Position numbers and translations under genes: made by a program
Notes under the pieces: model-generated
The model's database searches: none
Seen by the model: only the letters and a program-made list of their open reading frames with translations
What the model was told of the DNA's origin: nothing
Part shown: piece after piece, positions 22,257 to 30,828 of the stretch
Position numbering within the stretch: the stretch's first letter is position 1
Layout of the letters: each line of letters opens with the position of its first letter
Assembly: GCA_019116745.1 (NCBI GenBank)
Contig: DXBC01000094.1
Span: 1-35,641 of the forward strand
DNA from: Candidatus Lachnoclostridium stercorigallinarum
GTDB taxonomy: Bacteria > Bacillota > Clostridia > Lachnospirales > Lachnospiraceae
Length of the DNA stretch: 35,641 bases
Reading direction: 5' to 3'

Positions 22257-24026
22257 ATGGTGCGCAGTCTGGTGGACGCGGTTATGGGCAGAAGATCCTA
22301 TGACCGGATTATAAGGAATGTCCGTGTAGTCAATGTGTATACGGAGGAGATCGTTCCCGGGGATATCGGGATTGTGGACGGCATGGTGGCCTGTGTGGGA
22401 GATCTGGGAGACGATGCCGCCGCAGGGGAGGTCGTGGACGGAAAGGGGCGGTTTGCCGTTCCAGGCTTTATCGATTCTCACATGCACCTGGAGAGCAGTA
22501 TGATGACTCCGGCCAATTTCACCGCCGCAGTGGTGCCTCTGGGTACTGTGGCAGTGGCGGCAGATCCCCATGAGATCGCCAACGTCATGGGAAAAAGGGG
22601 AGTGGAGATCCTCTGCGAGATGACCAGGGATCTGCCCCTTCAGGTAAGCATTATGGCTCCCTCCACCGTTCCGTCGGCTCCCGGCTTTGAGACGGCGGGA
22701 GCCAACCTGGAAGCGGAAGATGTGAAGGAGATTCTCTCCTATGACGGAGTGCTGGGGCTGGGAGAGGTGATGGATTTCAACGGGGTAGTGGCTTCTGATG
22801 AAAAAATGACGGCGATTATCGACGCGGCCAGGGAGACGGGATGCCTGATGGACGCCCATGTCCCCCTGTTGAAGGGAAGGAGCCTGCAGGCGTTTGCGTC
22901 CACGGGGCTGGACTGCGATCACACCTACATGGATGTGGACAGCGTAGCAGAAAAGCTGCGCTGCGGCATGTGGGTGCAGATTCAGGAACGGTACTTCACC
23001 CCGGAGCTGATGGCATACTTAAATGAAAGTCCGGCCCAGGGAAGAATTCTTCTGGCTACGGATGATGTGCCCATCAGCCGGCTGGCAGAGCACGGCCATG
23101 TGGATCATCTGATCCGGAAGGCCATTTCCATGGGTTTAAAGCCCATGAATGCCTATCGTTATGTGACCGTCAACGCGGCAGAGCGGCTCCGTATGTACCG
23201 GTCCGGGGGCATTGCGCCGGGAAAGCGGGCAGACATTGTCCTGATGGATTCTCTGGAGCAGGCGGAGGCTTCTGCCGTTTTCTGCGGGGGAGAGCTGACT
23301 GCGGAAAACGGAAAACTGACAGTTCCCGTGCCGGAAAAGCCTTTCCCGCCGGATGCCTTTCACACCCTTTCCCTGGGGATGCTGGAAGCGGCTGATTTTC
23401 GGCTGATGGCAGAGGGAAAGCGGGCGCTGGTCAACGTGATGGTACAGGACGGAAAGACCTCGCGGACGGTACCCCGTCAGGCCTGGTGCCCGGTGAAAGA
23501 CGGATGCGTGGAGAGAGACGGCGTGTGGGCGCGGGAAAAGGGTGAAGAAATCCCCTGCCGCCTGGCAAAGATGGCGGTGTTCAACCGGTATCCGGAAAAC
23601 GGCCGCCGTTCCATCGGTTTTCTGGGAAATCTGGACGAGTTTCGCGGAGCTATCGCCACCACCTACGCCCACGACTGCCACAACCTGACGGTTTACGGCA
23701 GCAGCGATGAGGATATGGCGGCCGCGGCAAACCTGGTGATCCGCTCCGGCGGCGGTGTGGCCGCCGTGAAGGATGGCCGCGTGCTGGCTCACATCCCCCT
23801 GCCCATCGCCGGTCTTCTCTGTGAGGACCGGATGGAAGTGCTGGCGGAAAAATTTGAGAATCTCACCCGGGCGGCGGAGGAGATGAAGCTGAACCACGAG
23901 GAGGTGCTTACCTTTATCACCCTCATGGCCCTGGCCGTCTCCCCGGAGATCAAGCTGACGGACATGGGGCTGGTGGACGTGGTTCACAAATGCTTTGTGC
24001 CCTGCGTGGAGAAGACGGAAGAGTGA
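22257..24026 (+). CDS. ade: Adenine deaminase
   Basis: Adenine deaminase of the amidohydrolase superfamily, converting adenine to hypoxanthine and ammonia for purine salvage in the cytoplasm. The 589-residue length matches the family. The HxH metal motif is FIDSHMHLESSMM (H75, H77), followed by VAADPHEIANVMG, LGLGEVMDFNGV, MDAHVPLLKG and LATDDVPIS, all diagnostic of Ade. The C-terminal domain includes GRRSIGFLGNLDEFRGAIATT. The start at 22257 has AGAAGGAGATACAT directly upstream; the track start at 22239 lacks an RBS and adds MEKEIH. It follows ybjQ closely, so is probably co-transcribed. Confidence 0.95.
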   Translation: MVRSLVDAVMGRRSYDRIIRNVRVVNVYTEEIVPGDIGIVDGMVACVGDLGDDAAAGEVVDGKGRFAVPGFIDSHMHLESSMMTPANFTAAVVPLGTVAVAADPHEIANVMGKRGVEILCEMTRDLPLQVSIMAPSTVPSAPGFETAGANLEAEDVKEILSYDGVLGLGEVMDFNGVVASDEKMTAIIDAARETGCLMDAHVPLLKGRSLQAFASTGLDCDHTYMDVDSVAEKLRCGMWVQIQERYFTPELMAYLNESPAQGRILLATDDVPISRLAEHGHVDHLIRKAISMGLKPMNAYRYVTVNAAERLRMYRSGGIAPGKRADIVLMDSLEQAEASAVFCGGELTAENGKLTVPVPEKPFPPDAFHTLSLGMLEAADFRLMAEGKRALVNVMVQDGKTSRTVPRQAWCPVKDGCVERDGVWAREKGEEIPCRLAKMAVFNRYPENGRRSIGFLGNLDEFRGAIATTYAHDCHNLTVYGSSDEDMAAAANLVIRSGGGVAAVKDGRVLAHIPLPIAGLLCEDRMEVLAEKFENLTRAAEEMKLNHEEVLTFITLMALAVSPEIKLTDMGLVDVVHKCFVPCVEKTEE

Positions 24027-24042
24027 AGAAGGAGAAGAGATC

Positions 24043-24399
24043 ATGGTTTTATTTGTTGAGTATCCAAAGTGCTCCACCTGCCAGAAGGCGGGAAAATGGC
24101 TGAGAGAGCATTCCGTGGAGTACAGGGACCGCCACATTGTGGAGGATAATCCCACGGAAGAAGAATTAAAGACTTGGATCCAGGCAAGCGGCCTTCCGGT
24201 AAAAAAATTTTTTAATACCAGCGGGAAAAAATACAAGGAGCTGGGGCTGAAGGACCGCCTGCCCGCCATGAGCGAGGCGGAGCAGATTGCCCTGCTGGCC
24301 ACAGACGGAATGCTGGTGAAGCGGCCGCTGTTGGTGGGAGACGGATTTGTGATTCCCGGCTTTAAAGAAAAGGAGTGGGAGGAAAAGCTGGGAGTATGA
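24043..24399 (+). CDS. ArsC/Spx-family thioredoxin-like protein
   Basis: A 118-residue thioredoxin-fold protein of the ArsC/Spx/YffB family. The N-terminal CxxC is C10 and C13 (YPKCSTCQKA), followed by YRDRHIVEDNPTEEEL, and the conserved VKRPLLVGD segment corresponds to the RP motif near the C-terminus. The family includes glutaredoxin-linked arsenate reductases and the RNA polymerase-binding regulator Spx. The sequence does not decide between these; a YffB-like redox role is most neutral. The start at 24043 follows GAAGGAG. It overlaps the next gene by ATGA. No arsR, arsB or acr3 is nearby, which argues against an arsenic operon. Confidence 0.9.
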   Translation: MVLFVEYPKCSTCQKAGKWLREHSVEYRDRHIVEDNPTEEELKTWIQASGLPVKKFFNTSGKKYKELGLKDRLPAMSEAEQIALLATDGMLVKRPLLVGDGFVIPGFKEKEWEEKLGV

Positions 24400-25544
24400 G
24401 ACGAACTCTGGAAAAGGGAGCGATCCTGTCCCTCTCCCTTCTGCTGACCTCCACCTACTCGGTGTCCACGGTGATCCCCAGTATGGTGAGCTATTATGAG
24501 GGATATGATCTGAGCCGGATCGAACAGCTGGTTTCGGTCACGTCCATGGCGATTATGGTGATTGTTCTGCTGAATCCCTGGGTTTCCAGGTTCATCAGCG
24601 AGCGGGTGAGCATTGTGACCGGCCTTCTGCTGCTGAGCGCCGGCGGAGTTGTCCCGGTGTTTGTTCAGGATTACTGGGCGGTGTATACCGGCCGGCTTGT
24701 GCTGGGAGCCGGAATCGGCCTGGTAAACGTCTACGCCATTGATATTATCAACAGCCGTTTCGACGGGGAGGAGCGGTCCACTCTTCTGGGCTACCGAGGC
24801 TCTTCGGAGATCGTGGGAAATACGGCTCTGACGCTGATCGTGGGCCAGATTCTGGGGGCAGGCCTGGACTGGAAATACTGTTTTCTGATTTATCTGGCGG
24901 GAATCCCTGTGCTGCTGTGCTACCTGCTGTTTGTGCCGGGAGGAGAGAAGAAAAGAAGCGCTCCGGAAAGTCCGGCTTCAGTCTGGAATAAAAATATGAT
25001 GAAGCAGATCGGAAAAGGCTTTTTAAGCTGCGGATGCTACGGAGCGCTTTTCATCGGGATAAACTCCAGTACCACTATGAGAATTCCGAGCCTGGTTCTG
25101 GAAAAGGGAGTGGGAACGGAGGTGCAGGCCAGCCTGATTACAGGTCTTATGATGGCGGCAGGCATTGCAGCCGGGATTATTTTCGGGAAGCTGGCCCAGA
25201 TGCTAAAAGGCCGGCTGCAGAAGACGGGGTTAATAGTGTTCGGCGCAGGCATGGCCCTTATGGCGGAGGCGGGAAATATCTGGCTGCTGGGACTGGGGGC
25301 AGTGGTGGCAGGCCTCTCCTTCAGTATTCTGATTGTGTCGGTTTTTGATCAGATACCGGAAAAATTTCCGCCGGGAGCTGCTACCATAGGCACCACCTGC
25401 ACGCTGGTGGGCTGCAACCTGGGAGCGGGCCTGTCTCCCTATGCCCTGAAGCTGATCGATCTGGTAAATGACAGAATGTATATGTCCTTTGCCGTGTTTG
25501 CCGCAGTTGTGATTGTCCTGGGCATTTTCAAAAGGGAAGACTAA
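24396..25544 (+). CDS. MFS transporter (second)
   Basis: A major facilitator superfamily protein of 382 residues with about 12 helices and a short central loop (VPGGEKKRSAPES). The first half has helix-2 region features (SRFISERVSIVTGL) close to MFS motif A, and YRGSSEIVGNTALTLIVGQIL in the fifth helix recalls drug-efflux members. The start at 24396 is chosen from the ATGA overlap with the ArsC/Spx-like stop; the RBS is weak. It ends in a strong terminator, making it the last gene of the GNAT-to-MFS run. Cargo is unknown. Confidence 0.87.
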   Translation: MRRTLEKGAILSLSLLLTSTYSVSTVIPSMVSYYEGYDLSRIEQLVSVTSMAIMVIVLLNPWVSRFISERVSIVTGLLLLSAGGVVPVFVQDYWAVYTGRLVLGAGIGLVNVYAIDIINSRFDGEERSTLLGYRGSSEIVGNTALTLIVGQILGAGLDWKYCFLIYLAGIPVLLCYLLFVPGGEKKRSAPESPASVWNKNMMKQIGKGFLSCGCYGALFIGINSSTTMRIPSLVLEKGVGTEVQASLITGLMMAAGIAAGIIFGKLAQMLKGRLQKTGLIVFGAGMALMAEAGNIWLLGLGAVVAGLSFSILIVSVFDQIPEKFPPGAATIGTTCTLVGCNLGAGLSPYALKLIDLVNDRMYMSFAVFAAVVIVLGIFKRED

Positions 25545-25553
25545 AAGGACGGG

Positions 25554-25601
25554 AAAGCCGCTGCTTTGCAGAGGGAAAATCTGCAGGGGGCGGCTTTTTT
25601 T
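25554..25601 (+). terminator. Terminator after the second MFS gene
   Basis: The stem AAAGCCGC (25554-25561) pairs with GCGGCTTT (25590-25597), enclosing an inner TGCAG/CTGCA pairing, and is followed by a run of T to 25601. Classic intrinsic terminator. Bases 25602-25721 carry no gene and no convincing promoter that I can point to, though one must exist there. Confidence 0.92.
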
Positions 25602-25721
25602 CGCGCTTTTCTGATTTTTTCATATTTTTCTGAAGATTTCCCGGCCCGGGTTTCGTTATAGAAAATAACTGATGAAAAGTATTCCGGCTTACGGCCGGTG
25701 GAAGACAAACTGGAGGATTTT

Positions 25722-27050
25722 ATGACAGAGACAGAACGCAGTGAGGAAGAGTTTGACGCTCAGGTAGCGGAGCTGATGAAGCAGGACGGGCCGGCGGAAA
25801 AGAAAAAGAGAGTACATAAAAAATGGAGCAGAAAACGGAAGATCCTGACGGCTGCGGCCGCTGTGGCGGCTGCCGCTGCGCTTTTTCGGATGTGCGGAGG
25901 CGGCAGCGGAGGCGGAGTGATGGTGATGACGGCTCCCCTGACCAGGGGGGATGTGACGGAGGTTTTATCTCTTACCGGCCCTATCTCCGGCACGGACAGC
26001 GTGGACGTGTTCTCCAACCTTCACTCGGAGGTGCAGGCGCTCTATGTGAAGGAGGGCGACCGGGTAGAGCAGGGCCAGGTGCTGGCGGAGCTGAATACCG
26101 CCGATACCCAGAGAGAGGTGGACGTGGCGAAAAACGCCTATGACCTGGCGGTGGCGGAGTACGAGGAGCAGGCGGTTTCCGCGGCCAACGGATACGCCAA
26201 AGCCGTTCAGGACTACAACACCGCAAAGGGAAATTATGACAGAAGCGCGGTGCTGGCTCGGGCGGGAAACATTTCCCAGGTGGACCTGGAAACGGCCAGA
26301 AACGCCATGGATGACGCGGCCAGAGAGGTTTCCTCCTACCGGGTGGAGAACGGGCAGCCTCTGCCGGCAAAGTCCTACGAGCTGAGGATTAAAGAGGCAC
26401 AGTATGAGCTGGAGACCAGGCAGGAGGCCCTGGAGGATACGAAAATCACCAGCCCCATCACCGGCACCGTAGTCCGGGTAAACACGAAGGTGGGACGGTT
26501 TGCCGATGAGACGGGAGATACGGCGGAGCCCCTGTTTGTCATCGAAAATCTGGACACTCTGGAGATGGAGATCGATGTGAGCGAATACTCCATCGGGCAG
26601 GTGGCTGTGGGACAGAAGGCGGTGATCAGCGCTGATATTCTGAATGGAGATACAGTGACGGGGGAGGTGACGGCCATTTCTCCCACAGGAGAGGAAAAGG
26701 GAGGAGGATCCACGGAGCGGGTCATCCCCACCACCATCCGGATCAACGACAAGGATTCCCGGCTGATCGCAGGCATTACGGCAAGGGCAGAGCTGACGCT
26801 GAATCAGGCCCATGACACGTGGGTGGTGCCAGGCTCAGCGGTGATGGACAGGGAAGACGGCGCCTGCATCGCGGCAGTAAGAGACGGCGCAGTGCAGATG
26901 ATCCCTGTAGACAGGGGCGTGGAGAGCGATATTCAGACAGAGGTAAAGGCCAGGGGAGAGATTCCCCTGGAAGAGGGGATGGAGATCATCACCAGCCCTG
27001 ATGCCGCTCTGACGGACGGCATGGCCGTGACGGCTGTACCGGCGGCGTGA
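25722..27050 (+). CDS. Efflux periplasmic-adaptor-type subunit (MacA/HlyD-like)
   Basis: The adaptor of a MacAB-like ABC export system in a Gram-positive setting. The 442 residues have a charged cytosolic N-terminus, one membrane helix at about 41-56 and an extracellular part: a first lipoyl half (VQALYVKEGDRVEQGQVLAEL), a helical hairpin (about residues 130-230), the second lipoyl half (TKITSPITGTVVRVN) and beta-barrel segments (VISADILNGDTVTGEVTAIS). The start at 25722 follows GGAGG; the track GTG at 25698 does not. It is the first gene of a three-gene operon with ATPase and permease. The cargo, perhaps peptides or antibiotics, is not visible. Confidence 0.92.
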   Translation: MTETERSEEEFDAQVAELMKQDGPAEKKKRVHKKWSRKRKILTAAAAVAAAAALFRMCGGGSGGGVMVMTAPLTRGDVTEVLSLTGPISGTDSVDVFSNLHSEVQALYVKEGDRVEQGQVLAELNTADTQREVDVAKNAYDLAVAEYEEQAVSAANGYAKAVQDYNTAKGNYDRSAVLARAGNISQVDLETARNAMDDAAREVSSYRVENGQPLPAKSYELRIKEAQYELETRQEALEDTKITSPITGTVVRVNTKVGRFADETGDTAEPLFVIENLDTLEMEIDVSEYSIGQVAVGQKAVISADILNGDTVTGEVTAISPTGEEKGGGSTERVIPTTIRINDKDSRLIAGITARAELTLNQAHDTWVVPGSAVMDREDGACIAAVRDGAVQMIPVDRGVESDIQTEVKARGEIPLEEGMEIITSPDAALTDGMAVTAVPAA

Positions 27051-27061
27051 GAGGAGAAGAC

Positions 27062-27847
27062 ATGAGAAAACTGGGAGATTTGAAAAATCTGTTTCGGAGA
27101 CCTTCCCTTCCGCCGTCCGGCGGAACAGAGGAGCTGATCCGCCTGGAAAATCTGGTGAAAATCTACGATACCGGCGCGCTGAAGGTCATGGGACTGAAAA
27201 AGATCAACCTGACCATCCGCCGGGGGGAGTTTGTGGCCATTATGGGACAGTCCGGATCGGGCAAATCCACGCTGATGAATATTCTGGGCTGTCTGGACCG
27301 GCCCACGCTGGGCCACTATTATCTGGATGGAGAGGATACGGCGGAAATGACTCCCGGCCAGCTCTCTGCCGTCCGGAATCAGAAGATCGGTTTTGTGTTT
27401 CAGTCCTTTAACCTGATCGCCAGAACATCGGCATTAAAAAATGTGGAGCTGCCCATGACCTATGCCAGAAAGCCGAAGAAAGAACGGCGGGAGAGGGCCA
27501 TGGAGCTTCTCACCCGGGTGGGGCTGGAGGCCAGATACAGCCATATGCCCAATGAGCTCTCCGGCGGACAGCGCCAGAGGGTGGCCATTGCCAGGGCCCT
27601 GGCCAATGAACCGCCCCTGATTCTGGCGGATGAGCCCACGGGAAATCTGGATACGGCGGCTTCTGAGGAAATTATGGAGCTGTTCGCCTCTCTTCACGAC
27701 GAGGGAACCACAGTGGTGGTGGTCACCCATGAGGAGGACATCGCCGCCTTTACGGGGAGGATTATCCGGTTTCGGGACGGCCAGATCATCAGCGACGAGG
27801 TCAACCCCCACCCCAGAAGGCTGAAAAAGGAGGCGGCGGTATGCTGA
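27062..27847 (+). CDS. ABC transporter ATP-binding protein (MacB/LolD-like)
   Basis: The ATPase of the MacAB-like exporter, 261 residues. Walker A is GQSGSGKST, the Q-loop is [12 protein letters not shown], the signature LSGGQRQR and Walker [14 protein letters not shown]; the GNLD sequence is characteristic of the MacB/LolD/FtsE branch. A short Pro-rich N-terminal extension ([10 protein letters not shown]) precedes the usual [16 protein letters not shown]. The start at 27062 follows GAGGAG; the upstream GTG in the track overlaps the adaptor gene. The stop overlaps the permease start by seven bases, so the subunits are coupled. Confidence 0.95.
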   Translation: MRKLGDLKNLFRRPSLPPSGGTEELIRLENLVKIYDTGALKVMGLKKINLTIRRGEFVAIMGQSGSGKSTLMNILGCLDRPTLGHYYLDGEDTAEMTPGQLSAVRNQKIGFVFQSFNLIARTSALKNVELPMTYARKPKKERRERAMELLTRVGLEARYSHMPNELSGGQRQRVAIARALANEPPLILADEPTGNLDTAASEEIMELFASLHDEGTTVVVVTHEEDIAAFTGRIIRFRDGQIISDEVNPHPRRLKKEAAVC

Positions 27848-29061
27848 TTGAGAACATGCAGATGGCGTTTCATGCCATCCGTGCCAATAAAATGCGGTCC
27901 TTTCTTACCATGCTCGGGATCATCATCGGTATCGGCTCGGTGATTGCCATTGTGTCCATCGGCGATACCATGAGGTCCCTGTTTGCAGATCTGTACGCCA
28001 ATGTGGGTCTGACCCAGACCTATGTGAGCATCGGCTACTGGGTGGACGATGTGAGGGAGAGCGACTATTTTACCATGGAAGAGCTGGAGAGGATCAAAAA
28101 CGTTTTCGGTGACAAGATCACCTATATAGACAGCTCTGCCTATCTGAACGCCGATGCCAGAGCGGGGGAGCAGAGCATGCCGTTTGAGTTTAACGGAGTG
28201 GATTACAATTATCAGGATGTGCAGCCGGTGAAGATTCTCTACGGTCGATACCTCAATGAGGGGGATACCCTGGGCCGCCGTGCCAGCGCCGTGGTGGAGG
28301 CGGAGAGCGCCAGAAGGCTCTTCGGCACAGAGAACGCCGTGGGAAGAACGTTCCGGGCGGATGTGTACGGCACCATGACGGAGTTTACGGTGGTGGGAGT
28401 GTATGAGGTGGAGATGAATGCCTTTCAGAAGCTGATGATGGGAAGCGGTGACGATACGGGAAGCGCGTTCATTCCCTGGACTCTTCTCACCTGGCCCAAC
28501 GACCGGTTTTATCAGTGCCATCTGTTTGCGGATGAGTCCATGACTACAGCGGAGCTGGACCGGTTTTATGACGACCTGACGTTTTATGTGGCGAAGTTAA
28601 AAAACAGGAATCCGGAAGATCTGTACGTATACACGGCCACTCAGGAGATGAACCAGATGGACAGCATTATGGGCGGACTCTCCATGGCGGTGGGAGGGAT
28701 CGCCGCCATCTCCCTGCTGGTGGGAGGCATTGGAATCATGAATATTATGCTGGTGTCTGTCACAGAGCGCACCAGGGAAATCGGTATCCGGAAAGCCCTG
28801 GGGGCCACCACCAGGGATGTAATGATCCAGTTTCTGACAGAGTCGGCCATTCTGTCCGCCTGCGGCGGAGCCATCGGGATTCTCCTGGGGGCAGGAGTGG
28901 TGTTTCTGGGCGGAACAGCCCTGGGACTGGAGGTGGTGGTGAAGCCGTCTGTGGTCATTATGGCGGTGTCGTTTTCCGCCATGGTGGGAATCTTTTTCGG
29001 CATGTATCCCGCCTCCAAAGCGGCGAAGGCGGATCCCATCGATGCGCTGCGGTACGAGTAA
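27841..29061 (+). CDS. ABC transporter permease (MacB/FtsX family)
   Basis: The membrane subunit of the exporter, 406 residues. It has the standard MacB layout: helix 1 after MRSFLTMLGIIIGIGSVIAIVSIG, an extracellular MacB_PCD domain of about 220 residues (YFTMEELERIKNVFGDKITYI onward) and three C-terminal helices in an FtsX domain (GGIAAISLLVGGIGIMNIML, EIGIRKALGATTRDV, the mobile loop contacting the ATPase). The ending PASKAAKADPIDALRYE is diagnostic. Together with the adaptor it would export or mechanically release an unidentified substrate. A terminator follows. Confidence 0.95.
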   Translation: MLIENMQMAFHAIRANKMRSFLTMLGIIIGIGSVIAIVSIGDTMRSLFADLYANVGLTQTYVSIGYWVDDVRESDYFTMEELERIKNVFGDKITYIDSSAYLNADARAGEQSMPFEFNGVDYNYQDVQPVKILYGRYLNEGDTLGRRASAVVEAESARRLFGTENAVGRTFRADVYGTMTEFTVVGVYEVEMNAFQKLMMGSGDDTGSAFIPWTLLTWPNDRFYQCHLFADESMTTAELDRFYDDLTFYVAKLKNRNPEDLYVYTATQEMNQMDSIMGGLSMAVGGIAAISLLVGGIGIMNIMLVSVTERTREIGIRKALGATTRDVMIQFLTESAILSACGGAIGILLGAGVVFLGGTALGLEVVVKPSVVIMAVSFSAMVGIFFGMYPASKAAKADPIDALRYE

Positions 29062-29071
29062 AAAACTGCGG

Positions 29072-29130
29072 AAAAGGGCCAGGTTCCGGCAGCAGGCCGG
29101 AGTCCTGCCCCTTTTCTTATTGCTTTTTTT
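29072..29130 (+). terminator. Terminator of the MacAB-like operon
   Basis: An imperfect stem of about 17 bp runs from AAAAGGG (29072-29078) to CCCTTTT (29109-29115), with inner TCCGG/CCGGA, and is followed by CTTATTGCTTTTTTT. Confidence 0.85.
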
Positions 29131-29135
29131 CCGGG

Positions 29136-29158
29136 TATGTGATAACGTTAGTCACATA
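29136..29158. promoter_or_regulatory. 23-bp operator-like palindrome
   Basis: Arms TATGTGA (29136-29142) and TCACATA (29152-29158) flank an inner 8-base palindrome, TAACGTTA, plus one extra G. A possible -10, GATAAT (29161-29166), lies just downstream, so a bound protein would control the next gene. It resembles CRP (TGTGA) or cre sites but matches neither spacing. The rest of 29159-29286 holds only short GC-rich hairpins. Confidence 0.55.
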
Positions 29159-29286
29159 TCGATAATATCTTTGATCAGAACATACGGCCTTTGGGCCGGT
29201 CTGCGGTTCTTTGCCCGAATCGGGCGGATTTTCATTTGAACAGACAGGATAAAACGGAAAAAAGCAGTGAGGAAAGGGGGCAGCCT

Positions 29287-30171
29287 ATGGAATATGGGCA
29301 GCACGGGGAAAGTCTGTTTTCCCTGGCGTTTTACAGGAGAAAAGAGGCGGCGGAGCTTTATCTGGCGGTAAGCGGAGAAAAGGAGCTTCGGACGGAGACA
29401 CTGAGGATTGCGTCCGCGGGAGACGGACTGTGGCTGGAGGCGGAGGGAAGGCCCACTGTGGTGGCGGCCCATTACATGAATCTTCTGGGAGAGAGCCTGT
29501 CCCTGCCCTGGAGCTGGATGCTTCCGGCCGGCCACTTCCCAGCTGCTTGCCCGCCGAATTCCGGGGGGATTTCCGCTCCTAAGATCCGCCGGGTGGTGTT
29601 TTACAGCGGCGGGAGTCAGGACCCGGACGAGACAGTGCTGGACCTGTACGGGGAGGAAAAACAGCCTGCGGTTCTGGCCGTCAACATCGGAGGAGGCAGC
29701 GGCAGCCGGCTGTTGGAGGAAAGCCGGAGGCTGCAGGAGTACGGCTGTTTTGTGGATGAGGTGAAAAATGGCCTGAGACAGGGGCTGGGGCCGGAGCGGG
29801 CGGTCAAACGGGCAGCCGCCTGGGGAACAGAGCACCATATGCTGAAGGATCTGCTGGAGGAAAGAGGATGCGAGGTGCGGGATCTGATTCTGCGGCAGTA
29901 TGAGGCGGAGAGCTCGGTGGTGAGAGAAAAAAAGCTGAGCTATGCGGCGGGAATGACCGCCGGAATGCTCCGGGGAGAAGCGGAAGGCATGGCCAGACTT
30001 CTACTGGGAATTCTGGAAGGCTTTGGCCCTGTGCCGTCCTGGCTGGAAGAAACCCTGTCTCAGGAGAGAAACTGCCGCAGACTTCAGGACTGGGGAATTG
30101 CGGCGTCCAGGTCCGGCTGCCTGGAAGAATTTCTGCGGCGGGCCGCCCTGGACGGCGGCGAACGGAACTGA
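29287..30171 (+). CDS. Rpn/PD-(D/E)XK nuclease-family relative, shortened catalytic region
   Basis: A 294-residue protein I recognise from its second half as a relative of the Rpn family (recombination-promoting nuclease / putative transposase): KIRRVVFYSGGSQDP, AVNIGGGSGSRLLEESRRL, LGPERAVKRAAAWGTEHHML, then an E/R-rich tail. Family members have an N-terminal PD-(D/E)XK core with an acidic residue before a VEAQ-like motif. Here the corresponding part is compressed (GDGLWLEAEGRPTVV) and the upstream Asp motif is missing, so nuclease activity is doubtful. The start at 29287 follows a run of GGGGG. It is a single gene behind a palindrome. It may be a diverged, domesticated copy. Confidence 0.68.
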   Translation: MEYGQHGESLFSLAFYRRKEAAELYLAVSGEKELRTETLRIASAGDGLWLEAEGRPTVVAAHYMNLLGESLSLPWSWMLPAGHFPAACPPNSGGISAPKIRRVVFYSGGSQDPDETVLDLYGEEKQPAVLAVNIGGGSGSRLLEESRRLQEYGCFVDEVKNGLRQGLGPERAVKRAAAWGTEHHMLKDLLEERGCEVRDLILRQYEAESSVVREKKLSYAAGMTAGMLRGEAEGMARLLLGILEGFGPVPSWLEETLSQERNCRRLQDWGIAASRSGCLEEFLRRAALDGGERN

Positions 30172-30228
30172 AGGGCGCATTTGCTCACATTTTGAAAAAA
30201 TAATGAAAAAAATTTCACACATTTTCCC

Positions 30229-30258
30229 TTGACCCTCCTGCTGTGAAAAAACTATAAT
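30229..30258 (+). promoter_or_regulatory. Distal promoter of the cdaA operon
   Basis: TTGACC (30229-30234), an 18-base spacer and TATAAT (30253-30258), about 124 bases upstream of the first gene. Confidence 0.75.
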
Positions 30259-30318
30259 AATTTTGGACAGCTTTTTTCTGAAGATCATTTACGTTTTATT
30301 AAATTTTAGCGCATCCTA

Positions 30319-30347
30319 TCGCCAATAAGGTACTTTTATGGTATACT
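30319..30347 (+). promoter_or_regulatory. Proximal promoter of the cdaA operon
   Basis: TCGCCA (30319-30324), a 17-base spacer and TATACT (30342-30347), 35 bases before the first ATG. A weaker -35 than the distal promoter. The AT-rich region 30172-30381 holds no gene. Confidence 0.5.
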
Positions 30348-30381
30348 GAATTGATAATTTATGTGCAGGCGAGGATTATTT

Positions 30382-30828
30382 ATGCTGAATGAAGATAAAA
30401 TTGAACTGATGACCGGCATCGCCATGTTTGAAAAACGGGAGGGAAGGCAGATCGCCGCAGCGGGAAAGATGTTTAAAAGCGATTTTGTGGGGCGGCATAT
30501 GCTTCACGCCTTTCTCCGCTTTACGGCGGCATATGTGCTGATCCTGTGCGTATGGGCGATGTATTCCGTGGATCAGCTGCTGACCACGGCGTCCCTGGAT
30601 GAACTGATGGGGCTGGGGGCCACGGCAGCGGTCTGGTATGTGGCCGGACTTGTCCTTTATCTTATGATTACCCGAAGCGTTTATTCCAGACGGTATGATG
30701 AGGCCAGCCGGGCGCTCCGCGCCTATATGGCGAAGCTCAGAAGACTGAAAAAACGGTATGAGTTCCAGAACAGAAAGAAAGAGCTTACAAAGGAGGGCAG
30801 ACATCATGATGGCGCTTCTCGTGTTTAA
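30382..30828 (+). CDS. Small two-helix membrane protein of the cdaA operon
   Basis: A 148-residue protein I cannot name. Residues 1-45 are soluble, two membrane helices follow (FTAAYVLILCVWAMYSV and AAVWYVAGLVLYLMIT), and the C-terminal tail is highly basic and helical (RALRAYMAKLRRLKKRYEFQNRKKE), possibly lying on the membrane or binding nucleic acid or another protein. The start at 30382 follows GAGG. It overlaps the next gene by 23 bases and heads the c-di-AMP operon, so a link to CdaA assembly or signalling is suggested by position only. Confidence 0.8.
   Translation: MLNEDKIELMTGIAMFEKREGRQIAAAGKMFKSDFVGRHMLHAFLRFTAAYVLILCVWAMYSVDQLLTTASLDELMGLGATAAVWYVAGLVLYLMITRSVYSRRYDEASRALRAYMAKLRRLKKRYEFQNRKKELTKEGRHHDGASRV

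Noticed and set aside
23136-24302. 388-aa minus-strand ORF
   Set aside because: It overlaps adenine deaminase and the ArsC/Spx-like gene, both clearly real; no RBS or family features.
24043-24399. Arsenate-resistance operon
   Set aside because: The protein is ArsC/Spx-like, but no arsR, arsB, acr3 or other arsenic gene is nearby.
29136-29158. CRP site
   Set aside because: TGTGA and TCACA are separated by nine bases rather than six, and clostridia generally do not use classical CRP-cAMP control.
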